A DNA stretch of 64,000 nucleotides, taken from assembly GCA_032717465.1 (NCBI GenBank), contig CM064683.1, positions 42,397,018 to 42,461,017 on the forward strand. The letters are read 5' to 3'. Positions within the stretch are counted from its first letter, which is position 1. Every line of letters starts with the position of its first letter. Below are positions 47,649 to 56,776 of this stretch, piece after piece. The DNA is from Coenobita brevimanus. Its lineage: Eukaryota; Arthropoda; Malacostraca; Decapoda; Coenobitidae. A program made the position numbers and the translations under genes. The notes under the pieces are model-generated. The model was not told the origin of the DNA, searched no databases, and saw nothing but the letters and a program-made list of their open reading frames with translations.

Positions 47649-50045
47649 GTGTGAACCATCATCGTACACATCACAAATGTCTGCGAGGGCGAAAATGGTG
47701 TGGGCTACACATTCGGGGTATGTGTCGGTCGGCCATCTTGCCACCTGTATCGCTTGTGAGAAACTCTTTAAGTCCTGGTGACAGCTGCCCACCATTCCTA
47801 ACTGGCCCCGAGATGTGAGAGGTCACAGCGCTTACGTGCTTTCATAACATGTAATCTCGGGATTTCTCCTGTGTTTAGGGACACTCATAAGGATTTTCGA
47901 GTCCTCCTAAGGACTTTAGAGCTTTAATAAATACCGGTCCAAAGGTCTAATAACTGAAGATATAAATTGGTACATCTTTTGCTGGTAATTTCATCTTAAA
48001 AATATCCGAAACTTTTACAATAAATAATAACAGCTACAAGAAAGCCGAGAAAACAGTCAGCACATTGTTTGAATATTCATCACCTTCAGTCACCCTAAGC
48101 TATATTAAATCCTCTGGCGGTAGCTAGAATGAAATATCAAACAGGCATCATCATTACCCCCTTCAGTCAGAGTAAGGAATTTATGCTTTGGCTATCTCAC
48201 AATTGTACTCAGCTTAAGAGAAAGTCTTCGCTTCGGAGGGTGTGCTGTATCATTCCTTAACTCCTTCAGTGTTAGGGCGCTCTCCCAGGTGGAATGAAAT
48301 CGTGTGGCAACAGCAAGAATACACTACAAACAACTTGTCCTGCAGTGGCGGCTAAGAGACTTGCTGTGTTATCATCTGTACACGACTGACCTGGGCTCGT
48401 ATTCTCGTCGGCTAAGGGAGATTCCTAACACCTCTGAAGTTTTCCAACACCTCTTCCTTTTGCGACTTATTTTTGAATATGGATGGTCAATATCTATATG
48501 TACATTATTTATGGATAGGATGGTGATATTTGGAAGTATTTATATAAGACAGAGGAGGGCAGTAACGTGTAAAAAACAAAATAAATGGCTTAGGAGGAGG
48601 TGTTAGGGAGGTTCCTCAACCAACGAGAATAAGGGCCCCTGAGTCACCTGCCGCAGGGTACGCCACTCAGTCGCCAAGCGGCGGTAGTAAGCCATCATGG
48701 TGACTGGCAAGTTGGTTAGGGCAATGTGCTTGTGTTGTCGTCAGCTGAGCAGCATCTCTAACAGTGTTGCCAATTTAGCGTTTTTAATCTACATCTTGAG
48801 ATATTAACGAAATCTAGCTGTATCATAAGACATTGCTACAAATTTTTGCGACATTGCAGAGATTTTATGGTCTTGTCTTACAATATTCTGGTTTTATTAT
48901 TATTTTTTTATTTATTTATTTTTTTTTTTGCGTCATACTAGCTGTGTGTGAGTGCAAGGTTAGTGGTATATGTAGCTCTGGATTTAGCATCATCACTCTC
49001 TGCCCCATCGTCCTTACCATTTTGTTGTTCGTGTTACACCTTAAAGTACTTTTTACCCATTTTTTCATTTTATTTTTGATATTTCTAAATGAATTTCATG
49101 GACGAGGTCTTCCCCACTATATCGATTAAATTAAACCTTCAGGAATTCCTTCATGTCAAGACTTCTTTCCTAAATGAAATAAATTATCTAGAGTTACCAA
49201 GAATACATGTACTGGTACGTCATCATAGTGAAGGGAGTAATATTATGTTGTATGTTATATGTCTCTTAAATGTAAAATAGTGGCATTGCTTGCGAAAATA
49301 AATGTGTAAATGAAAATTTTTCTTCATTGTCATTAACCTTTCAATCCACTGGCGTTTTTTGTACACTGTTCTTGCAGCTGACGGACGATTTTATCCGCTC
49401 AAGGGGAGACTTGTACTGAAGAACTTACCATAAATTTCGCACCATTTTCTGCGTACGGCGATTGTTAAATGAAAATTTCTTACTGAAAACTATTATAGTT
49501 TGAGCCAGAGGAATTACCCAGTGCACACCGGTAACGTGTTTTTCCCTGATATTCTCGCTCCTTCAGACCTTCCTGCGTAGTTTAGGAAAGTTTTCGAAAT
49601 AGTGGCGTGAAATGTACCCTTCATTATCTATCACTATAGGGAGGCTCTCCCATATTAACAATAATCCTCTTGAGGCAGCAGCAGTATTAAACGTAGTCCT
49701 CGTAGCCCCTGGTTCACCTGTAACGTAAATCTGGCTGACTGAAGGCTGAAATTATCCTTCTCAGACATTTCACCATCCTACTTTCGGAGGAAAGGGATGT
49801 AGCTGAGGGACGTTGTATAACTAGGCAGTTTAGCTGACCGGTTACATCGGTGCCACCACATGAAGGCATTCCTCTCCAGTACCTTGGAAAAGTAGCAAAC
49901 ACAAATTAACAAACACTTCTGTCAACAGATGAAGTCAAGCTGCTGTATATGATAAAGTGCATACAATGTTACCTGTGACGAGAGCGATTCTGCCTGCGAG
50001 GGTGCATGACGGTGTTGTGGTGGTGGTGTCTGCTGACGCTGCCAT
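31515..50045 (-). CDS. HSD17B8: HSD17B8-like short-chain dehydrogenase/reductase, six exons (gene span)
   Basis: Classical SDR that reduces or oxidises 3-oxoacyl / 3-hydroxyacyl thioesters. In animals HSD17B8 pairs with CBR4 as the 3-ketoacyl-ACP reductase of mitochondrial fatty-acid synthesis and can also oxidise estradiol. Joining 50045-49973, 45734-45618, 41933-41740, 41601-41417, 41250-41135 and 31606-31515 gives 777 nt, i.e. 258 aa plus stop, close to the ~261 aa of vertebrate HSD17B8. Seen in the translation: cofactor motif TGGGSGIG (24-31); Asp49 at the end of beta-2, which favours NAD(H); NCAG (101-104); catalytic Asn126, Ser157, Tyr170 and Lys174 (YTASK); LPGLIDTPM (199-207); C-terminal EVTGGYDM. 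No catalytic residue is missing. All introns are GT-AG and phases agree (1,1,0,2,1). The close relative CBR4 or a generic FabG-like SDR is the alternative; the VEVTGG-x-x-M ending favours HSD17B8. It is flanked and filled by repeats, with no other host gene in sight. Confidence 0.88.
31625..34080. other. Intron 5, distal part; nothing coding recognised
   Basis: Unique-looking, AT-rich. A diverged pair of ~80-bp blocks (TTGGAACCCTC(C/T)TTC at about 33512 and 33755) suggests an old local duplication. Confidence 0.5.
34083..34168. repeat. (CT)n(AC)n compound microsatellite
   Basis: Pure CT run to ~34131 followed by AC with CCC interruptions. Intron 5. Confidence 0.95.
34200..35390. other. Intron 5, middle part; nothing recognised
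   Basis: AT-rich single-copy-looking sequence without recognisable protein or RNA. Confidence 0.5.
35393..35456. repeat. (AC)n microsatellite
   Basis: Pure AC run of more than 60 bp, intron 5. Confidence 0.95.
35640..36150 (-). pseudogene. Penelope-like element fragment (GIY-YIG endonuclease)
   Basis: Minus strand: an upstream linker with [15 protein letters not shown], then [20 protein letters not shown], the Y-x-x-Y-x-G core of the GIY-YIG nuclease fused to Penelope-like RTs, then [19 protein letters not shown] stop (position 35727) interrupts the W-x-x-A region, which continues KEATVNK. No RT domain remains. It is 5'-truncated and lies in intron 5. Confidence 0.75.
37097..37321 (-). pseudogene. 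Possible retrocopy of a small mitochondrial membrane protein
   Basis: A 74-codon frame with [15 protein letters not shown], then [18 protein letters not shown]. The pattern (GR--VK-TY, hydrophobic segment, K-RSK tail) recalls the ATP-synthase accessory protein DAPIT (ATP5MK), but the match is loose and no introns or poly(A) confirm it. It may be a chance open frame. Intron 5. Confidence 0.25.
37490..37745 (+). mobile_element. Dispersed repeat family B copy (diverged)
   Basis: Shares AACCATATA, the block GGCGTAGTGGTCTAGTGGGTT, GGGTGGTTGGGGTTCATTGC and CGCTGGTCACCCATGCC with the copies at 31-345 and 3641-3970. The middle resembles a tRNA-like A box. Confidence 0.6.
37900..38760. repeat. Degenerate tandem of ~190-bp AGGTCA-rich blocks
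   Basis: Recurring blocks of AAGGTCAAAG/GTCACA(C/T)GG followed by TTTAGGCCAAACTTGGTGGAAG and a GGAAAGA-rich segment, four or more times with heavy divergence. Intron 5. Confidence 0.55.
39019..39110 (-). mobile_element. Short repeat with (AAC)n tail (family C)
   Basis: On the minus strand, CCGTGGTTGACGGGTTTGC, then TTGGCCAGGCAGATTGG, then (AAC)n. Related blocks lie at 25895-25998 and 6410-6490, each ending in (AAC)n. Probably a small SINE-like element. Confidence 0.5.
39589..40430 (-). pseudogene. LINE 3' fragment (jockey-like RT C-terminus) with poly(A)
   Basis: The minus strand reads [20 protein letters not shown], then [20 protein letters not shown] and FETKV, the familiar post-catalytic region of jockey-like RTs. 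A weaker continuation includes [16 protein letters not shown] in a shifted frame. It ends in T21 at 39589-39609, the element's poly(A). It is 5'-truncated and lies in intron 5 of the HSD17B8-like gene. Confidence 0.75.
41135..41250 (-). CDS. HSD17B8: HSD17B8-like exon 5 (LPG/substrate loop)
   Basis: Acceptor catttcag. Codes residues 190-228: [16 protein letters not shown], the PG motif and substrate loop, then [10 protein letters not shown]. Donor GTTAGT at 41134-41129, phase 1. No stop occurs in frame across the splice, and the join reads as typical SDR sequence. Confidence 0.9.
41417..41601 (-). CDS. HSD17B8: HSD17B8-like exon 4 (catalytic Ser-Tyr-Lys)
   Basis: Acceptor ctccgcag. Codes GTFLVTQAF, then [12 protein letters not shown] with the catalytic Ser157, then GYTASKGGV with Tyr170 and Lys174, ending in ELA plus two bases of codon 190. 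Donor GTAGGT at 41416-41411. Intron 4 is 166 bp. Confidence 0.92.
41740..41933 (-). CDS. HSD17B8: HSD17B8-like exon 3 (NCAG motif to VNL)
   Basis: Acceptor ctggcag. Codes Gly64 to Thr128, including AMDVRD, LLVNCAG and the active-site Asn in IDVNLT. Donor GTCAGT at 41739-41734, phase 0. Intron 3 after it is only 138 bp. Confidence 0.9.
42739..42935. repeat. (AT)n(GT)n(CTAT)n compound microsatellite
   Basis: AT dinucleotides to ~42806, a short GT run, then TATC tetramers. Intron 2. Confidence 0.95.
42937..43150 (+). mobile_element. tRNA-derived SINE (second family)
   Basis: Head GGTACAGTGGTAGAGTG (A box region) and GGCTTCGCTCCCCGCC where the B box should lie. Similar architecture to the copy at 7743-7896. 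Directly abuts the family-A SINE. Confidence 0.6.
43158..43533 (+). mobile_element. tRNA-derived SINE (family A) with duplicated head
   Basis: GGCTCAATCGGTAGAGAGGC, then the same ~40-bp block again, then GGTTCAAATCCCGG (B box), body GCAGGGAACAGTTGAAGG, ACCCCCGCTAATACC, ATTCAATATGGACGG, GTTAGCGCCGAAGTGG and an A13 tail. This is the most complete family-A copy. The head has a tandem duplication of CTCAATCGGTAGAGAGGC plus GCCTG(T/C)AGTCC. It lies in intron 2. Confidence 0.85.
43698..43770. repeat. (AT)n(GT)n(GGGTGT)n tract
   Basis: Short AT, GT and GGGTGT runs in succession in intron 2. Confidence 0.9.
44582..45040 (-). mobile_element. Poly(A)-terminated retro-insert candidate
   Basis: A T19 run at about 44581-44599 marks the end of a minus-strand sequence carrying a 128-codon open frame (45038-44652, start [12 protein letters not shown]). 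I do not recognise the protein. It could be a LINE 3' end or a processed transcript. Located in intron 2. Confidence 0.35.
45442..45469. repeat. (GA)n microsatellite
   Basis: Pure GA run in intron 2, about 150 bp downstream of the exon 2 donor. Confidence 0.9.
45618..45734 (-). CDS. HSD17B8: HSD17B8-like exon 2 (NAD-binding glycine motif)
   Basis: Acceptor cttcag, then codons for [18 protein letters not shown] and the beta-2 strand VVVTDIN, ending LLP plus one base of Gly64. Donor GTGAGT at 45617-45612. A second copy of the donor neighbourhood (CCTG|GTGAGTC) lies 20 bp further on, at 45597. Confidence 0.88.
45750..48300. other. Intron 1 of HSD17B8-like gene, proximal part
   Basis: Mostly unique sequence with a (CT)n run at 45853-45891 and the GT arrays. 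No exon-like conserved protein seen on either strand. Confidence 0.55.
47312..47655. repeat. Two (GT)n arrays in intron 1
   Basis: Pure GT runs at 47312-47358 and 47601-47653, separated by unique sequence. Confidence 0.9.
48393..48638. mobile_element. ~246-bp MITE with ~40-bp terminal inverted repeats
   Basis: Left end GGGCTCGTATTCTCGTCGG through TTCCTAACACCTC; the right end is its reverse complement with a few changes (GAGGTGTTAGGGAGG through CGAGAATAAGGGCCC). It has no coding capacity and lies in intron 1 of the HSD17B8-like gene. A diverged relative is at about 1725-1985. The target duplication is not clear. Confidence 0.7.
49973..50045 (-). CDS. HSD17B8: HSD17B8-like exon 1 (start codon, N-terminus)
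   Basis: Codes residues 1-24, [11 protein letters not shown] then [13 protein letters not shown], plus the first base of Gly25. The ATG at 50045-50043 is the only in-frame Met before the Rossmann strand (RIALVTG). The Thr-rich stretch is a small simple-sequence run. The donor is GTAACA directly after ACAG. No clear long mitochondrial presequence is visible. Confidence 0.85.
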
Positions 50046-50239
50046 TACCACTGTTCACACTCACGCTGTCCTACCGCACTGACAGCCTCACACTGGCACA
50101 AGGCCAATCTGTGTGTGCGTGTGTGTGTGTGTGATTTCGTTAGCGCTTATGCATGCGTGCACTTGTCTGTGTATGAGTGCATAAAGAGGGAGGAGGGTGC
50201 AGCATGAACATTGGATTAATTTAGTGATCTAGCACCATA

Positions 50240-50325
<86 letters not shown>

Positions 50326-51979
50326 GTGGGGGTGGGGGGGAGAGGTGTATCAAATGTTGGCCTCTGTGGTAATATGGCTGCTAATACTGTACAAAACTCC
50401 GTCGTAAACATTGTCCAATAATGCGAAGTAATGGGAGGTAAAGTACAGTCACTCATGAAAGACATGGTACCTCGCTAGCCAACCCCTCCGCGTTTCGTGT
50501 GGCAACACTGTAACCTTTACGACTCCAAGTGATTCGAGTTGGGCTTTGAGACACCGTGCCTGAGTCAACCCCGATTTGATTTTGTTTCACTTCCTGATGA
50601 ACTACTGTCACTATGCCGTGTGCGAAAATGCTCTTCATAATATTGCTTTGTAAGTTAAATCATCGGATCTTAGTGTATGCGGAAAATCCTTTGACCTCAG
50701 TAGATAATCTAACGTTGCACACTTTCATAATGCAGCATCTATTATTCCCATTAAAACATGAGTGGATGCACAAAAACAATTACGATGTCGTATCTGCCAA
50801 TGATTTCCAACTATTCCCCATACAATTCAAAGCATTCCATTGTAGTGATTTATATAACTTTCATCCCGTAGCCTAACCTTTGACGTTACGTAAAAATATT
50901 TTTTTATCACGTTACCGACTTGGATTGACAGGGAGGCCTTCTCGGCGTATTACATGCACCACAGTCTAAGAATCTTTTCATCATAACGGATGGTAGTACA
51001 ATATAATAGAAAAGTCTGACAAGGTAACCTTCCATTACCAGTGAGTAGAAATATTCTGAAAAAAAAAAAAGTGAAGTAATTTTTCGTTATACAGTAAGTC
51101 GTTACCACATGTTCTACGATTCAACTGGTGGATGAGAAGTCATAGGCACCACTTATTTTAATGACGACCGAAGTGTCAGTGCTTGTGGTTTTTAACACAA
51201 TAATAACTATACAGAGACCAGGTCATGGGCTCAATACCCAAAGACCACCACATACAAAGACAGTGGTTGCCCTAGCCGACATCCAGTATCATACGTTTGA
51301 CATAAACGTTCCACAAAATAACAGTGTCCCCTTCATCATGATTACGTGATAATACTTGTCTGACTACCACCAGGCAATCTTATATAAGTTGCGAATGACT
51401 TCAAGATAGCAAGAGTTTATTCAGTACTGTTATTGAACACACCAATAATAAGTCTACCATTAAAACCATACTAATAATGAGCAAACAAAATAATTAGGCG
51501 TCATCGTACTTGCGGGTGTGAAGAACATGTGGGTCCAACCTCCACTAACCAGTCGATGGGGTTTCAGATGCAGAAAGCAACGAAAACTGAGCAGCAGTGG
51601 AAAGCATCATACTACTGCAAAGAAACTTATGCGTGGATATTGCGTGGGGGGGAAGGGGGAGGCCTATGTCTGGGTGTTGAAGGTGGGATGAGTGGATATG
51701 AAGGGCTGGTCAGAGCTGGATGTAACACTCTGAAAAACGGTGGCATGATTACTTATGGATTTGCAAATATCAACTGTTGATAACTCATTGTCAAACCCTC
51801 CACAATTTATCACCAAGTCCCTTTTTTCATCGAAAAAAATCCATAAAAACATTTATGTAAGATACTTCATACATAAATTTGGGTGTTATTGTTCATTTAT
51901 TATAAACGTTCATTGGTCTGCCGAAAATACGCGGAGGCATACGGCCCCCATGCCCCTCCCTACCCAGAATCCGTGCCTG

Positions 51980-51980
<1 letters not shown>
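50046..51980. other. Upstream of HSD17B8-like gene, no gene recognised
   Basis: Holds the GT/GA tract and otherwise unique-looking sequence. An 87-codon open frame at 50613-50876 (plus) starts MPCAKMLFIILLC, but I recognise no family; a poly(A) run lies at 51060-51070. Divergent promoter activity is possible, but nothing here proves it. Confidence 0.5.
50241..50322. repeat. (GT)n(GA)n tract upstream of HSD17B8-like start codon
   Basis: A pure (GT)n followed by (GA)n, 200-275 bp upstream of the ATG; read on the coding strand it is (CT)n(CA)n. Long GA/CT runs can bind GAGA-type factors in arthropods, but this is position-based inference only. No TATA box is evident between it and the ATG. Confidence 0.85.

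Positions 51981-52038
<58 letters not shown>
51981..52038. repeat. (GT)n microsatellite
   Basis: Uninterrupted GT dinucleotides for nearly 60 bp. Confidence 0.95.
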
Positions 52039-52039
<1 letters not shown>

Positions 52040-52129
52040 ATGCATAAACTCTCACTCACGGGCAACCTACTGGGCCTACTGCCACCAAAAGTAGGACATG
52101 GGGCAAACTGAATCAGCACATGAGTATGT

Positions 52130-52308
52130 CCTCTGTCCTTTTGAGCTTAAGCCTTCTGAAATTCGTATGTGCACAACTAGGGTAACCCATGAACTTGTAT
52201 GTGACAGAGATGTCACCAGTCACTATCACTTTCCCTTATCTGTGCATATGTGGCAGAGATACGGCCAGATTAGCATGTGATTTAGCCCTGACATGTCCCT
52301 TCACCCAT
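52130..52308 (+). repeat. Minisatellite units left of the LTR element
   Basis: Degenerate ~66-bp units with GCATATGTGGCAGAGATACG and CCTGACATGTCCCTTCACCCA, matching the array at 63059-63350. The LTR element was inserted into this array. Confidence 0.65.
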
Positions 52309-52557
52309 TGCCACTGACGTAGTTACCCCAGTAGTGAATGGGTGAAATACAAGTTGAAAAGATAATGTCAAGAACAATAATTCTTTTGTGTTATCAGTTT
52401 TGCTGCCTGTGAGGGTATAACCCTATCTTCGCTGTGTTTGCTTAGCGTTCAGTTTCTCTGCTTCTGGGCAGATAACGCTTGTTGTTTTTCCCAGAAATTG
52501 TGCAGACCCTTTTGTCCCTGACCATAAGTGGGTGTGACTTATAGTGTGGAAGGAGCA
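52309..52557 (+). repeat. 5' LTR, first part (interrupted)
   Basis: Matches the first ~255 bp of the 3' LTR (62088 onward) from TGCCACTGACG to TATAGTG, with scattered substitutions and a short deletion. It is cut off by the poly(T) start of the inserted LINE. Confidence 0.85.
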
Positions 52558-52657
52558 TTTTTTTTTTTTTTTATGCGAGGAAGAAGGAACCAAAGGCCAC
52601 GAGCCCGGAATAACTGTTCCTTCCAAGAGAAAAACAAAATACGAGAGAAAACCAAAT

Positions 52658-54596
52658 TCAAGATCCGATCATTTCGAGATGCCTGGACACACTGCGTTTG
52701 AAAGACTGGAGATTATAGGAAGCAGGAAAAACAGACAGACGAAGACCGTTCCAGACTTGACCTGTTGCATAAATGAAAGACTGGGAGTAACAGTTAACTC
52801 TTGCATTTGAGAGTTGGACAGAAAAGGGATGAGAGTTTGCTGCCAGACGGGTGCTACGCACCCAAATTAGAGGTGGAGGGATACATGCAGACAGTTCAGA
52901 GGAGCAGTGAGCATTAAAGTAGCGATAGAAAAGAGATAAAGATGCAACACTGCGGCAAAGAGACAGAGGTTGAAGGGAGTCAGTAAGAGGAGGAGAGTCA
53001 ATGAGACGAAAAGCCTTTGATTCCACCCTATTGAGAAGCGCTGTATTTGGGGAGCCTCCCCACACATGAGAGTTGTACTCCACACAGGGGTGGATAAAAC
53101 CCGTGTATAGAGTCAACAATTGTGCAGGGATAAGGAAGGAACGGAGTCGGCTTAGCACACCTAATCTCTTGGAAGCAGATTTTACAAGAGATGTACAGTA
53201 ATATGGTCTTTCCAAGATAAGTCCCGAGTAAATGAAACCCCAAGCATGTTCAAGGATGATGCAGGATTAAGCTGAATATTATTAAACATTAGTGGGTACT
53301 CCTGTGGAAGATTCTGTCAGATTCATAGGTGTAAGAACTGTGTCTCTGATGCATTAAAAACAACAAGATTATCTTTATCCCAGTCAGAGATACGAGCCAA
53401 GTCAGACATCATGTGTGCCATAGCCTCATCCCTTGTTTGATGAAGTAACTGCTGTGATGGGCGTTGCGGGAACTGAATGGAAAGGTGAAGGGTGGAGTCA
53501 TCAGCGTATGAGTGGATAGGGTTAGAGGTACAGCTTAAAAGGTCATTGATGAATAAAAGGAAGAGATAGGTGATAGGACAGAGCCCTGAGGAACACCACT
53601 GTTGATAGATCTAGGAGAAGAACGATGGCCGTCTACAACAGCGGCTATAGAACGACCAGAAAGGAAGCTAGAGATGAAGGCACAGATAGAAGAATAGAAA
53701 CCGTAAGAGGGCAGTTTGGAATTTAAAGATTTATGCCAGACTCGATCGAAAGCCTTTGAGATGTCAAGTGCAATGGCAAAGCTTTCGCCAAAGTCCCAAA
53801 AGGAGGATGACCATGAGCCTGAAAGGTAGGTGTGAAGATCGCCAGTGGAGCATCCCTGACGGAACCCATACTGACGATCAGAAAGAAGGTTGTGATGGGA
53901 AAGATACTTTAAAATTTTGCTATTAGGAATTGACTCAAAAACTTTTGAGATAAAGGATGTTAAAGCAACTGGATGATAGTAAGAGGGTTGGGAATGGTCA
54001 CCCTTCTTTGGGACCGGCTGAATGAGAGCAAACTTCCAGCAGGAAGGAAAGGTACAAGTTGATAGGCAGGGTGTAAGCACAGAAGCACAGTTCTTGAGAA
54101 CAACAGGAGGGACTCCATCAGGCCCATATGCCTTGTTAGTACTGAGGCCTGTGATGGCAGAAAATTCATCAGCTGAAGAAATTTTAATGTCAGCCATGAG
54201 GAAGTCAGAGGGGGGAAGTGATGGAGAAATGGCACCGGAATCGTCTAAGGTGGAATTGGAAGAGAAAGTCTGAGTGAAGAGATCTGCTTTATCAGTAGAA
54301 GAAATAGCTAAAGAACCATCAGAGTAGAAAAGAGGAGGGAAGAATGATGAGGTAAAGTTGTTAGAAAGGTTTTTGGTAAGGTGCCAGAAGGAACGGGAAG
54401 AATTCGATTTGGAGAGTTGAGAGGATATAGCATGGATGAAATTATTTTTAGCAGAGTGAAGAACAGACTTAGCATGATTCCGGGCAGAAACGTATAAAAG
54501 ATGTGATTCAGGGGTGGGTTGGCACTGGTACCTTTTAAAGGCCCTCTCTTTGTTGCAGACAGCATTAGAACAATGCTGTCTCGTTGCGGACAGCAT
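52658..54596 (-). pseudogene. LINE reverse transcriptase (frameshifted)
   Basis: The long open part (54596-53535) has AYGPDGVPPVVLKN, FALIQPVPKKGD, QYGFRQGCST, IALDISKAFDRVWH (motif A) and INSGVPQGSVLSP (motif B). A frame break near 53540 precedes PIHSYADDSTLH (53530-53495; the catalytic YADD is intact). A second open stretch, 53215-52658, carries the C-terminal region: SLVKSASKRLGVLSRLRSF, FIHPCVEYNSHVWGG, YATGQVWNGLR and the tail LQSFKRSVSRHL. The gap between the two stretches contains stops. Inactive copy. Confidence 0.85.
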
Positions 54597-54684
54597 TAGA
54601 ACAAGCGTGATTAAACCAAGGCTTTCTTGAGTTAGTCAAAGGATAAGAGAAAGGAATGTATGCTTCCATGCCATAGAAAATAAG

Positions 54685-55700
54685 CTACGTAATGTGCAAC
54701 GCACACGCAGATGGCTCCCGGCCATGGGAGCAATAATCATTCCAGGGAAAATCAAAGAAGTACTGCCTGAGGGCCTCCCAATCCACAGCTCCAAAGTGCC
54801 ACAGACGACGTTTCCCTGGAGGGTCCACAGGCCGTACTGGAGTGATAGGACAGGTTAAGGTGATAAGGTTGTGATTGGAGGAGCCTATCGGAGAGAAAAG
54901 ATTAACAGTGTAAGCCGAAGGATTAGTTGTAAGGAAGAGGTCAAGTATGTTGGAGCTCTCTCCAAGACGGTAAGAGATATGGGTAGGGTGCTGTACAAGC
55001 TGCTCTAGGTCATTAAGAGCTTGTTCACCAGGTGGATCAGTGAAAGAAGACGAGAGCAAAGGTGGTGGTGAACATTGAAATCTCCTAGAATGGAGATTTC
55101 AGAGAAAGGAAAAATGGATAGAATGTGTTCCATCGTAGAAGTAAGATAGTCGAAGAATTTTTGATAGTCAGTAGAATTAGGAGATAAGTAAACAGCACAG
55201 ATATATTTAGTCAGAGAATGACAGGAAAGCTGAAGCCAGAGTGTAGAGAATTCAGAAGAATCGAGTTCAGGAACACGAGAGCAAGATAAGTCGTTGCGTA
55301 TATATACACAACAGCCACCTTTGGCTTTGAAATGAGTATAGAGAAAGTAGGAGGATACAGAAAAGGGTTTGCTGTCAGTTGCCTCAGACAGCTGAGTCTC
55401 AGTTTGGAAAAGAAGGTGAGGTTTAGAGGAGGAGAGGTGGTGCTCAACAGAGCGAAAGTTAGATGAAAGGCCACGAATGTTGCAGAAATTAAGAAGTGAA
55501 TCAGACAGTGGTTCCAAGCAGCTCGAGTCGTTACCGGGAGAGGGGTGGAGGGTGGGGGCATTTATGCCCCCCCCCCCGGGAACTCCGAGGGTATGTATTT
55601 TGCAGCCATGATTTTTTTTAAATTTCGGGAAAGGAAGTGTAGTGTGTGCTGTGCATGTAGTTTGGTGTTGACAGTTAGAGAAACTTGTATTGGAGAGCAT
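54685..55700 (-). pseudogene. LINE endonuclease domain (frameshifted)
   Basis: An apurinic/apyrimidinic-like endonuclease that nicks the target DNA. Seen in order: LLNFCNIRGLSSNFRSVEHH (N-terminal strand), LLFQTETQL (catalytic Glu), GGCCVYIRNDL, SEISILGDFNVHH (GDFN active-site motif). After a shift near 55030 come SSNILDLFLTTNP and the IGSSNHNLITL region where the final His motif belongs. The frame change and stops downstream mean it is not one protein today. Confidence 0.8.
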
Positions 55701-55847
55701 GCTGGCCTACTCTCTGTGTTACTGAGACACTGAAAAAGTTCAGCAAAGGGGGATGGTCGAGAGGGCTGATGAAACGGGAGCTCCAGCTCTCCCTGTCATC
55801 AGCTTTCCATCCACCTTGGGAGTACTGCCCTGCTCGACTGGTGCTAC

Positions 55848-56755
55848 AGTACTTGCCAATAGGAGCCTAAAAAATGCTTTCTTGGTTTTCTTGACGGCAT
55901 GCTAATGGTTCTATGTGAGATGTGTAAGGCCCCCATTGGTAGCAGGTGCCTCCACTCTTTGTGTATGGCATAAGACAGCCTAGTGGCTAGTTAGCCGGGA
56001 CAGACGGAGTAAGTCTACTTTATAAGCTCGAGAACCATGTGAGAGACACAATTTTTTTTGTCACTTTTTTGTTCATACATTTTGACACATTTTGTCACCT
56101 TTTGTCACGTTACACTTTTTGTCACATTTTGTTGCATTTTTCCACATATTTTCACACATTACTAAATACGTTACTTTAATTACAATACACACTGTTTGTG
56201 CACCATTTCCCATTTTTGGTTCACTACTCTATTTAACACTAGTGTGTGATTTATATCTGGATTATATCATCGACGAGTTCTCCTAGTTCCTCGAGCTCTG
56301 TAAGTACGTTGCCTCCACTGATTGTAATCTGGTTAGGTAAGAAATAATTATTTTTATATTTGTATTCTGAGGCCTATGTGAATTCCCCTTTGTAAAACAA
56401 ATCCTGGTTTCTTCTTCGGTGTGTGTATGTTATAGTGTAAGGTAAGTAACGGCCATACCACGTCGAGTACACCGCTTCCCGTCTGATCAGCGAAGTTAAG
56501 CAACGTTGGGTCTGGTTAGTTATTGGATGGGTGACCGCCTGGGAACACCAGATGCTGTTGGCATCCCTACGTGTCAAGTGGGGTTGGTGGAGGATTAGTG
56601 CCCCTCCCTGTAAAACAATTAACTCTAAGCCCTTGGCCACCCCATTTGGGATACATGTCTGGCAATGAATGAATGAAAAAGTTAGTTTTCAATCTTATTC
56701 CTTTTGGTGCTTAATTAAGGGTTAAGAGTGCACCGTAATATATACCCCCATAACA
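55848..56755 (+). repeat. 5' LTR, remainder, with a 5S-SINE inside
   Basis: From AGTACTTGCCAATAGGAG onward this is almost identical to 62382-63058 of the 3' LTR; several hundred bases differ at only a few positions. An extra ~232 bp (56447-56678) absent from the 3' LTR is a 5S-rRNA-derived insertion. The LTR ends in CA at 56755. Confidence 0.85.
56447..56678 (+). mobile_element. 5S-rRNA-derived SINE inside the 5' LTR
   Basis: About 120 bp (56447-56566) read as a 5S rRNA: GGCCATACCACG, GAAGTTAAGCAACG, GGATGGGTGACCGCCTGG and the 3' GATGCTGTTGGC. These include the internal Pol III control boxes. A ~110-bp unrelated body follows and ends in AATG repeats (AATGAATGAATGA). The 3' LTR lacks the whole block, so it was inserted. 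Flanks share only AAG, so the exact edges are uncertain by a few bases. It is a retroposon of the 5S-SINE (SINE3) type rather than a genuine 5S gene. Confidence 0.85.
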
Positions 56756-56758
56756 ATT

Positions 56759-56776
56759 TGGCGACCTCCTGCCAGG
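56759..56776 (+). promoter_or_regulatory. Primer binding site candidate
   Basis: TGGCGACC begins 3 nt after the LTR end, as expected for a tRNA 3'-CCA-primed site. It would pair with a tRNA ending GGTCGCCA; a tRNA-Arg is a plausible donor, but only about 8 nt support it. Confidence 0.5.

Larger units (their letters stand above)
52558..55847 (-). mobile_element. Jockey/CR1-like LINE inserted in the 5' LTR
   Basis: A non-LTR retrotransposon, near full length for ORF2, minus strand, with its poly(A) seen as T15 at 52558-52572. Endonuclease and RT are both present but broken by frameshifts and stops. The LTR is split exactly at its ends. The same family, more decayed, occurs at 20636-22480. I cannot separate CR1 from Jockey or related clades by eye. 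Confidence 0.85.

Noticed and set aside
50613..50876. Small secreted-like protein (MPCAKMLFIILLC start)
   Set aside because: No recognisable family, codon or splice support; kept only as an unassigned open frame.
56447..56566. Functional 5S rRNA gene
   Set aside because: It is embedded in an LTR, has an unrelated 3' body and an AATG tail, and carries substitutions; a SINE explains it better.
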